Shown piece after piece: positions 16,672 through 24,555 of a stretch of DNA of 45,026 nucleotides; positions within the stretch are counted from its first letter, which is position 1; each line of letters opens with the position of its first letter. Made by a program: the position numbers and the translations under genes. Below the pieces are notes generated by a model. That model worked only from the letters and a program-made list of their open reading frames with translations. It did no database searches and was not told the DNA's origin. Origin of the DNA: an uncultured Pseudomonadota bacterium. GTDB taxonomy: Bacteria; Myxococcota_A; UBA796; SXON01. The DNA is taken from contig CAJBVW010000203.1 in the NCBI GenBank assembly GCA_903959175.1, forward strand, positions 1-45,026, given 5' to 3'.

Positions 16672-19600
16672 ATGAACGCCGCCGCCCAACTCCTCGACGC
16701 CATCGTCCCCATCGTCCGCACGCGCCTTCCGCGCGGCGTCGACGTGGACTACCTCGACGACTTCCTCGACCGGAACCGCTTCGCCCTCGAGGCGGTCATC
16801 GAGCAGAACCTCGGGCCGCTCCTCGCCCGCATGCAGGTGGCGAACCGCCCCTTCGCGCCCGACGAGGACATCCCCGAGCTCTGGACCGCGAGCAAGCGCA
16901 CCGCCGCCAACATCGCCGCGATGGCCACCGCCGCCGCCCTCTACGCGCAGCGCCGCCTCCCCAACGCCGACGAGCGCGCCGTCCTCGCCGGGTACTCCGG
17001 TTGGGGCGGGCTCTCCATCGAGGCGGCCTCCGGCAAGTTCCCGCCGGGCTTCCCCGCGCCTGAAACCCGCGGACTCATTCATGAATTCTACACGCCGAGC
17101 AAGGTGGCGAAGGAAGTCGCGCGCGTCGTCGCCCCGCTCGTCCACGCCCTCCCGCAGGACGGCGAGACGGTCCACGCGCTGGAGCCCTCGGCGGGCATCG
17201 GCCGCTTCCTCCGCGCGTTCGAGGCGGTCCCCGGCCTGACGTGGCACGCCGTCGAGTGGTCCACGCTCTCCTCGCTGATGCTGAAGGCGCTCCGGCCCGA
17301 CCTCGACCTGACCAACGCCCCGTTCGAGCGCTGGGTGCGCGAGAAGGGCGCGGGGGCCGCCGGCCGCCTCGGCCTGGTCGTCTCCAACCCGCCCTACGGC
17401 ATCCGGGGCGCGTCCGTCGCGGAGGACCCGGATCGGGCCTACCGCGAGAAGATGGCGTACCACTACTTCCTCCGCCGCGGGCTCGACCTGCTTGCCCCGG
17501 ACGGGCTGGGCGTCTTCCTCGTCCCCGGCGGCTTCCTCACGAGCCGCACCGCGCAGTTCACCGCGCTCCGAGAGAAGGTGCTGAAGCGCCACCACCTCGC
17601 CGCCGCGTACCGCCTCCCGAGCATCAACGAGAAGGGCCGCGAGGCCATCTTCCCCGGCGCGATGCTGGTCACCGACCTGCTCTTCTTCCGCGCGCGCGGG
17701 GGCGAGCTCGACGCAGTGGACGCCTCCGACGCGGAGATCGTGGCCGGGGGCTACTTCCGGCAGTTCCCGCGCCACATCCTCGGTCGCGAGGTCGGCGAGG
17801 ACCACGGCGAGGACGACCAGACCTCCAAGCCCCGCTGGGGCTACCAGGTCCAGGGCGAGTTCACCCGCCTCCCCGACCTCGTGGAGCGCCCCGTGTGCGG
17901 CGACTGCAAGGTCGTCGCGTTCCCGTCCCGCGGGAAGCAGGCCGCGGACGCGGCGCCAGCCGGTCGCGTGGGCGTCACCCGCGTCACCGAGGCTGACGTC
18001 ACCGACCTCCCGCGCGAGCTCGCCAGTGCGGTCCTGCTCGGCCTCCGGGTAGACCGCTACCTCGCGCTCGTCGCGGCGGAGAACGCCGAGGAGCCGCCCC
18101 TCCTCTGGCCGGAGCTCCACGCGGCGCTGACCTCGTGGCACGCGAGCAACGGCAATCCGCACGCCAACGTCGACCTCGTGAAGCTCGCCCGCGGCGGCAA
18201 CACCGGCGCCGAGCGGTTCCTCTCCGCCTTCGACCGCGCCGGCCACCTGATCGACGGCCTCCGGCGCAAGCCCCCCGTGTTCGAGCCCCGCTACACCGGG
18301 CGCGTCGACGACGTGGTGGCGCAGGCCGAGCACCTCTACCGGACGGCGCGCATGCTCTCCGTGCGCGAGCTGGTGGAGTACCACACGAGCCTCGGCGGGC
18401 CGTTCGCGCCCGACCAGGCGCGGGCGAAGGTCCTCGCCGCAGGCTGGTGCCTCGACGGTGACACCTGGGACGAGCTCTTCCCCGCCGAGGTGTACCTCAC
18501 CGGCGCGCTCTGGCCGAAGATGGACCGGGTGATGGCCCGGCCCGCCGACGCGCAGGCGAAGGCCCAGGTCCAGCGCCTCCTCGACGCGATCAAGCCCGCG
18601 ATCTTCGACGACATCGAGGGCGTGAGCGCCCGGCAGGGCTGGGTGCCGCTCGACCTCGTCGCGGAGTGGGTGAACAGCACCTACACCGGGTACGACGACG
18701 TCACGTTCGTGCGCCAGGGCGGCCTCGTGGCGCCGAAGGGCTGGCAGTACGACCAGATGTCGAAGAAGGGAAACGCCGGGGAGATGCACCCCGAGGTGTT
18801 CCTCATCCTCGGCTGGATCAACCACGACAAGACGATGTTCTCGCCGTCCAAGAAGTTCGACGACGACAACGAGAAGGACATCGACAAGCTCCGCATGAAG
18901 AAGGCGGCCGAGTGGGACGCCAGCTTCAAGGGCTTCGCCGGGGCGACGCCCGAGCGTCGTCTCGCCATCGAGCACGCCTACAACCGGCAGTTCCGCGGCT
19001 ACGTCGCCCCGACGTACACCGCCGAGCCGCTGTCGATCGCGCGCTGGAAGAAGGACGGTCCGCGCCTGCACCCCCACCAGGTCGCCGGCGCCCGACGCGT
19101 CCTCGCCAACCGGGGCGGCCTCCTCGCCTTCGACGTGGGCGTCGGCAAGACGTACACGGGCATCGCGACGCTCGCCCGCGCCCGCCAGGAGGGCTGGTGC
19201 AAGCGGCCGGTCGTGCTCGTCCCCAATTCCATCGTGTGGAAGTGGGAGGCGGACATTCGCCGGGTGCTGCCCGACTACCGCATCGCCGTCATCGGCTCGA
19301 AGAAGAAGGTCATCAGCCGCGGAGAGCGGAAGGGTCTCGCGACGAGCGACACCGACACGCCGCAGGAGCGCGCCGAGAAGTGGACCCGGTTCCAGGCCGG
19401 CGAGTACGACGTGGTGCTGCTGACCTACACCGCGCTCGGGCGCACGCGCATGAACGAGAAGGCCGTCCGCGTCTACGCGGAGCAGTGCGAGGCCATCCAG
19501 CGCGAGGTGGCGCTGCGCCGTCGCAACGCGGCGAAGCGGAAGAAGCTCTCCGAGCGCGACGAGGCCATCCTCCGCGAGGGCATGGCCGCCTGGGTCGCCC

Positions 19601-21822
19601 AGCAGATGGAGCTCGCCGACGGCTGGGAGTACGACCCCGGCATCGCGTGGGACGACATCGGCGTCGACCTCCTCATCGTGGACGAGGCACAGAACTATAA
19701 AAACCTGTATCTACCCGAGGATCGCGAGGGCGGTGTCCCCCGCTTCATGGGCAACCCGGGCGACGGCTCCAAGCGCGCGTGGCAGCTCGACTTCCGGTGT
19801 GCGGCCGTCCGCCGCAAGACCGGCGGCGGCGGCGTGGTGCTCCTCTCCGCCACCCCGGCGAAGAACAGCCCGCTCGAGTTCTACAACCTGATCCAGTACG
19901 TCGACCCCGACGCCTGGCGCCGGATGGGCATCCGCGACCCGGAACAGTTCATCGACCGGTACCTCCGCATCGAGATCAAGCCGGTGGTGACCCCGAGCAT
20001 GGAGGTCGAGGAGCGCGGCGCCGTCGTCGGGTTCCAGAACCTGCACGAGCTGCGCGACACCATCCTCCGCTACGGCGAGTTCAAGACGGCCGAGGACGTC
20101 GGCCTGAAGCTCCCCGAGCCCAAGGTCGAGATGGTCGAGGTCGACATGGACGCCGGCCAGGACGCCAAGTACGACCGCTACGTCCGCGAGATCGAAGCCG
20201 CGCTGAAGTCGGACGACCCCGGCGAGAAGGCGAAGATCCTCGGCCTGCTCGCCCGCATGGCACTGGTGGCCATCCACTCCCAGCTCGACCAGGGCTACGG
20301 GTGGAAGAACGCCGAGCAGGTGAGCGACTCCAACTCGCCCAAGTTCGAGGCCCTCGCCGAGCGGGTGCTGGCGAACCGGACGTGCGGCCACATCGTGTTC
20401 GTCGACAACGTGGCCGCCCACCGCTGGGTCAAGATGGTGCTCGTCAACGCGGGCATCGCGGCCGACCGCATCGGCGTCCTGAACGCCGAGGTCGCGCCCA
20501 ACGCCGCCGACCGCCAGCGCATCGCCAAGGAGTTCAACGGCGAGCCCGAGACGGAGACCGCGCCGAAGTTCGATGTCGTGATCGCCAACGCCATCGCCTA
20601 CGAGGGCATCGACCTCCAGACGCGCACCTGCGCCATCCACCACCTCGACCTCCCGTGGGAGCCGGCCACGCTCCAGCAGCGCAACGGGCGCGGCGTGCGG
20701 CAGGGAAACACCCTCTCCGCCATCGCAATCTACTACTACTTCGCGCGCCGCAGTCAGGACGGGCTCCGCTTCAACCTCATCCAGGGGAAGCGCGGGTGGA
20801 TGACGGAGCTGCTCAAGTCGCAGAACCGGGACACCAACAACCCCGGCGCGCAGATGGACATGGGGCCGGAGGAGATCCTGCTCCTCATCTCGCGCAACCC
20901 CGAGCAGACCCGCGCCCGCCTCGAGGCCGTCCGCGCCCAGCGTGAGGCCGAGGCGAAGAAGAAGATCGCGACCGAGGCGTCGAAGCTCCTCCGCGCCATC
21001 AACGCCCGGTTCCGCAACGCGGAGCGCACCCGCGACGGCGTGGAGGCCGCGCGTCTCCGCGGCGAGGCGGAGGAGCGGCTGAAGCACCTCGCGCGCGTGA
21101 ACGTCGAGGCCTGGCCGTGGGCCGCCGCGAGCGTCGTCGTCCGCGAGACGCCCGTGCTCGTCCCCGAGGGCGGCGGGCCGCTCTACGAGGGGCTCCGGGT
21201 CGGCGTCCCGAGCGCGTGGAACGCGAGCAAGGTCGACTACGTGGAGTTCGGCAAGGTCACCAAGGACGGGCAGATCGCCTTCCGCGCCGCCGGGGAGGCC
21301 GGGTGGAAGCTCCTAAGGGCCGACTCGGCGCAGTTCGCCGCGCTCAAGCCCGAGCACTACGGCGTGACGTTCCCCGCCGACGAAGAGGGCTTCACGCTGA
21401 AGGCCGTGGGACAGGTCGCCGGCGACCGCCTCCGCTACTCCGGCGACTGGCCCGGCCTCGGCTGGCACCACGCCCCCGACGACTGGGTCGAGCGCACCTG
21501 GCCGCAGGTCGCGGACACCGTGGTCGGGGCACTCGCGAAGGTCAGCTACTACAACCAGCAGGCGCAGAAGATCCCCGTCGTGGCGCCCACCGGCATGCGG
21601 ATCGTCAACGCCGGCGCGGCCAACGGTACCGCCGGGGTCACCGTGCTCGCGCCCACCGAGAGCGGCTGGCGGGCGTTCCTCGACGCGGCCCCGTCCAGCG
21701 GCCTGAAGTTCGGCGAGCTCGCCGAGGCCGGGCGCTGGTGGTGGGGGCGGACGATCCCGCGGAACCTGCTCTCGGCCGACGAGGGCGAAGAAGGCGACGA
21801 CGCGTCCCGGGTGGCGTCGTGA
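16672..21822 (+). CDS. DarB-like adenine-specific DNA methylase-SNF2/DEAD helicase fusion
   Basis: 1716 aa; MTase motifs EPSAGIGRF and SNPPYG; helicase motifs FDVGVGKTYT, LIVDEAQNYKNLY, LLSATPAKNSP, QRNGRGVRQGN. Confidence 0.88.
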   Translation: MNAAAQLLDAIVPIVRTRLPRGVDVDYLDDFLDRNRFALEAVIEQNLGPLLARMQVANRPFAPDEDIPELWTASKRTAANIAAMATAAALYAQRRLPNADERAVLAGYSGWGGLSIEAASGKFPPGFPAPETRGLIHEFYTPSKVAKEVARVVAPLVHALPQDGETVHALEPSAGIGRFLRAFEAVPGLTWHAVEWSTLSSLMLKALRPDLDLTNAPFERWVREKGAGAAGRLGLVVSNPPYGIRGASVAEDPDRAYREKMAYHYFLRRGLDLLAPDGLGVFLVPGGFLTSRTAQFTALREKVLKRHHLAAAYRLPSINEKGREAIFPGAMLVTDLLFFRARGGELDAVDASDAEIVAGGYFRQFPRHILGREVGEDHGEDDQTSKPRWGYQVQGEFTRLPDLVERPVCGDCKVVAFPSRGKQAADAAPAGRVGVTRVTEADVTDLPRELASAVLLGLRVDRYLALVAAENAEEPPLLWPELHAALTSWHASNGNPHANVDLVKLARGGNTGAERFLSAFDRAGHLIDGLRRKPPVFEPRYTGRVDDVVAQAEHLYRTARMLSVRELVEYHTSLGGPFAPDQARAKVLAAGWCLDGDTWDELFPAEVYLTGALWPKMDRVMARPADAQAKAQVQRLLDAIKPAIFDDIEGVSARQGWVPLDLVAEWVNSTYTGYDDVTFVRQGGLVAPKGWQYDQMSKKGNAGEMHPEVFLILGWINHDKTMFSPSKKFDDDNEKDIDKLRMKKAAEWDASFKGFAGATPERRLAIEHAYNRQFRGYVAPTYTAEPLSIARWKKDGPRLHPHQVAGARRVLANRGGLLAFDVGVGKTYTGIATLARARQEGWCKRPVVLVPNSIVWKWEADIRRVLPDYRIAVIGSKKKVISRGERKGLATSDTDTPQERAEKWTRFQAGEYDVVLLTYTALGRTRMNEKAVRVYAEQCEAIQREVALRRRNAAKRKKLSERDEAILREGMAAWVAQQMELADGWEYDPGIAWDDIGVDLLIVDEAQNYKNLYLPEDREGGVPRFMGNPGDGSKRAWQLDFRCAAVRRKTGGGGVVLLSATPAKNSPLEFYNLIQYVDPDAWRRMGIRDPEQFIDRYLRIEIKPVVTPSMEVEERGAVVGFQNLHELRDTILRYGEFKTAEDVGLKLPEPKVEMVEVDMDAGQDAKYDRYVREIEAALKSDDPGEKAKILGLLARMALVAIHSQLDQGYGWKNAEQVSDSNSPKFEALAERVLANRTCGHIVFVDNVAAHRWVKMVLVNAGIAADRIGVLNAEVAPNAADRQRIAKEFNGEPETETAPKFDVVIANAIAYEGIDLQTRTCAIHHLDLPWEPATLQQRNGRGVRQGNTLSAIAIYYYFARRSQDGLRFNLIQGKRGWMTELLKSQNRDTNNPGAQMDMGPEEILLLISRNPEQTRARLEAVRAQREAEAKKKIATEASKLLRAINARFRNAERTRDGVEAARLRGEAEERLKHLARVNVEAWPWAAASVVVRETPVLVPEGGGPLYEGLRVGVPSAWNASKVDYVEFGKVTKDGQIAFRAAGEAGWKLLRADSAQFAALKPEHYGVTFPADEEGFTLKAVGQVAGDRLRYSGDWPGLGWHHAPDDWVERTWPQVADTVVGALAKVSYYNQQAQKIPVVAPTGMRIVNAGAANGTAGVTVLAPTESGWRAFLDAAPSSGLKFGELAEAGRWWWGRTIPRNLLSADEGEEGDDASRVAS

Positions 21823-22787
21823 GCCGGGCCAACAACACCCCGCTGCTGCTCGGCGCCGGGGCCATCGGGCTGCTGGTCCTCGCCGCGGCCGCGTCGCCCT
21901 CGGGACGCCGGGCGGCCAAACAACTGGAGGAACGTGTGGAGAGCTTCGTGACCGATTGGATTCCAACCCTGCTCCGCAAGACGAGCCAGCACGAGGGCAA
22001 CTTCTGGTCGGTCCAGGAGAACAAGGACGGCAACGGCGTCAGCTACGGCATCCTTCAGTGGACGCAGAAGTCGGGCTCCCTCGGCGGCCTCCTCCGCGCG
22101 ATGGCCGATGCCGACCCGTCCGAGTTCGCGCGCATCTTCGGGCCGAGCTGGCGGAAAGTGCTCGACGTGACCGCGCGCGCCAGCATGGAGCCGGTGGACG
22201 GCGTGGCGCTCTGGGCCGGGGACTGGGTGGGCCGCTTCGCGAAGGCCGGTCGCCTGCCGATCTTCCAGGAGGTCCAGACCCGCGTCGCCATCGCGTCCGA
22301 CTACATGAGCGGGGCCATCGAGATCGCCCGCCTGCTCGGTGTCCGCTCCGAGCGGGCGATGACCATGTACTACAACCGCACCGTCCACCAGGGCGCGAGC
22401 GGCGCGCTCGGGCCCGCGAAGCGGCTCGCCGCCTGGTACGCCGAGGACCCGACGCGCCGCCCGGCCGAGCCCAAGGACGTGCTCGCGCAGTACGCCTGGA
22501 CCTGCGCCTCGAAGTTCCGCCGCACCACCCCGCCCGCGCGTCGGAACTACAACGACGACGGGAACATCTGGTGGTCCCCGGTGGCGACCGAGTGGAGCGA
22601 GCTCGGCATCGGCAACCACCGCGTCCGCCGCGTGGCCGTCTCCGGCGTGTGGCACGCCCTGACCGGCCCGCCGTCGAAGCCGTGGAGCCTCTACGACCTC
22701 ATCACGAAGCGGTCGAGCGACATCCTCACCGACCCTACCCTCCGCGATGCGCCAGTGGACCTTGGCGTCGCCAAGCTCGCGGGTTGA
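21819..22787 (+). CDS. Membrane-anchored lysozyme/transglycosylase-like protein (putative endolysin)
   Basis: N-terminal TM LLLGAGAIGLLVLAAAA; SQHEGNFWSVQENKDGNGVSYGILQWTQKSGSL resembles the E...SYG..Q region of lysozyme-like peptidoglycan hydrolases; overlaps the upstream stop. Confidence 0.6.
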   Translation: MSRANNTPLLLGAGAIGLLVLAAAASPSGRRAAKQLEERVESFVTDWIPTLLRKTSQHEGNFWSVQENKDGNGVSYGILQWTQKSGSLGGLLRAMADADPSEFARIFGPSWRKVLDVTARASMEPVDGVALWAGDWVGRFAKAGRLPIFQEVQTRVAIASDYMSGAIEIARLLGVRSERAMTMYYNRTVHQGASGALGPAKRLAAWYAEDPTRRPAEPKDVLAQYAWTCASKFRRTTPPARRNYNDDGNIWWSPVATEWSELGIGNHRVRRVAVSGVWHALTGPPSKPWSLYDLITKRSSDILTDPTLRDAPVDLGVAKLAG

Positions 22788-22802
22788 CAGATGCTCGCCG
22801 AC

Positions 22803-23462
22803 CTACGGATGAGTGATCCGCCAAGCCTTGGTGGCTGCGACAGTTTGGTTGACAACGCGCCAGGCTCGTCGGGAGGACCGGAGGTAGTAATCTCCCCCGG
22901 TCTTCGCCTTCTCGAAGAGGTGCACCGCATTCCGCGTGCCACGGAGCCACTGTGCGTCACGACGGAGGTCGTCATCGATGATCGCCTCGTCGGAGGCGAC
23001 AGCGATGTACCAGTAGAACGACCGCTTCGGGAGCACGTCGTCGACGTTTGTTGGCGTAAGGAGCGCCGTCGTTTGTGCATTCTTCGGCGGGTCCTTGAAA
23101 CGGTGCGCCTGCCCCTGGAGGTACCCCTTGATGACGGCGTGGCGCAGGGACTCGCCCAGCAGTGCCTCGACGATCGCGGCGTAGTCGATCAACTGCGTCC
23201 GGATGTGGGCGCTTCGCTCCATCCCATCAACGAGCGTCGCCTTGCTGAGTCCGTATATCCACCGGGCACCGTACAAGGTCGCAGCGAGCGTCGTCCGAAG
23301 CGCAGGGTCACCGACGTGGGCGAATTCCAGTTTTTCAAAGCCCGCGACAGTGCCCGCGTCGCGTCGTGCGAAGCCTCGCACGACCTCCATCAGGCCCTCA
23401 CCCAGGATCTCCTGGACACGCTCCTTAGAAGCCGGAGCGGGAGAGGCAGGTACAGTTGGCAT
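22803..23462 (-). CDS. Hypothetical protein, possible HEPN-like domain
   Basis: 219 aa; RGTRNAVH fits Rx4-6H; surrounding sequence looks helical; antisense single gene. Confidence 0.45.
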   Translation of the reverse strand: MPTVPASPAPASKERVQEILGEGLMEVVRGFARRDAGTVAGFEKLEFAHVGDPALRTTLAATLYGARWIYGLSKATLVDGMERSAHIRTQLIDYAAIVEALLGESLRHAVIKGYLQGQAHRFKDPPKNAQTTALLTPTNVDDVLPKRSFYWYIAVASDEAIIDDDLRRDAQWLRGTRNAVHLFEKAKTGGDYYLRSSRRAWRVVNQTVAATKAWRITHP

Positions 23463-23535
23463 GTAGATCGCATCTCCGCATGGTCGAGGCCGCCACGTAC
23501 ACCGTGTGGCGGAGCGACGCCATCGGGAGGCGGCA

Positions 23536-24555
23536 GTGCGGACCCTTGACCTGTTCGCGGGCGCGGGCGGGGCGGCACTCGGCCTCCACGAGGCCGGCTT
23601 CGAGCACGTCGCCTGCGTCGAGCGCGACCCCTCGGCCGCCGCGACGCTGCGGGCCGCGGGCTTCCCCGCCGTCGAGGCCGACGTGCGCGACCTCGACTAC
23701 GCCGCGCTCGCTGGCACCATCGACGTGCTCTGGGCTTCGCCGCCCTGCCAGGCGTGGTCGCAGGCCAACCAGCACGCTCAGCGGAAGGGCGCGGCCGACG
23801 TAGAGCGCAACGGCTGGCCGTGGACGCTCCAGGTCGTGCGGGTCGTGCGGCCGCGGTGGGCGATCTTCGAGAACGTGCGGAACGCCCGGCCCTACGTCGA
23901 CCGGTACGTCGTCCCCGAGCTGCGGAAGCTCTACTCCCACGTCTCCGTGTGGCTGCTCAACGCCGCCGACCACGGCGTGCCGCAGAGCCGCACCCGGCTC
24001 TTCGTCGTCGCCGGGCCGCGCCCGGTCGCGGCGCCGCCCATCGCCCCGCGGCGGACGATGCGCGACGCCATCGCCGTGCCGTGGGACCGGCCCGCGCCGT
24101 GCGTGATGACGAACGAGTGGAAGGGCCGCCCGACCGACCCGTCGTGGTGGAAGAAGCTGAACAACGCGAGCGACGCGCTCGCCATCGCCACGAAGGGCGC
24201 CCGGCGCAAGCTGACCCTCGGGGAGTGCGCGGCGCTCCAGACCTTTCCCGCCGGCTACCCCTTCGCGGGCGCCGTCGAGGACCGGTACCGGCAGGTCGGC
24301 AACGCCGTCCCGCCCACCCTCGCCGCCGCCGTGGCCCGTGCGATCCGGGTCGCCGAGGAGGGCGCCGCCACCATCCGCGAGAGCCTGCCGGCCCTCGGCG
24401 CGTTCGCCGACCGGGTGCTCGCTCGAGCGGTGGCGCTTCTGCGCGCCCATCCGCCCTATGGGATCGACCCCGAGGACGTGGACGGGTTCGTCGCGCGCCA
24501 CGGGGACCGGCTCCGCGACCTCGTCACCACCACCCTGAACCGGAGGGCCCCATGA
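23536..24555 (+). CDS. DNA (cytosine-5) methyltransferase
   Basis: RTLDLFAGAGGAALGLHEAGF, SPPCQAWS, IFENVRN, QVGNAVPP; GTG start assumed (ORF opens at 23506). Confidence 0.88.
   Translation: MRTLDLFAGAGGAALGLHEAGFEHVACVERDPSAAATLRAAGFPAVEADVRDLDYAALAGTIDVLWASPPCQAWSQANQHAQRKGAADVERNGWPWTLQVVRVVRPRWAIFENVRNARPYVDRYVVPELRKLYSHVSVWLLNAADHGVPQSRTRLFVVAGPRPVAAPPIAPRRTMRDAIAVPWDRPAPCVMTNEWKGRPTDPSWWKKLNNASDALAIATKGARRKLTLGECAALQTFPAGYPFAGAVEDRYRQVGNAVPPTLAAAVARAIRVAEEGAATIRESLPALGAFADRVLARAVALLRAHPPYGIDPEDVDGFVARHGDRLRDLVTTTLNRRAP

Noticed and set aside
9537-22787. Ordinary tailed-phage (Caudoviricetes) prophage
   Set aside because: No terminase, portal, HK97-type capsid, tape measure or tail gene could be recognised; cannot be excluded for sequence beyond the window.
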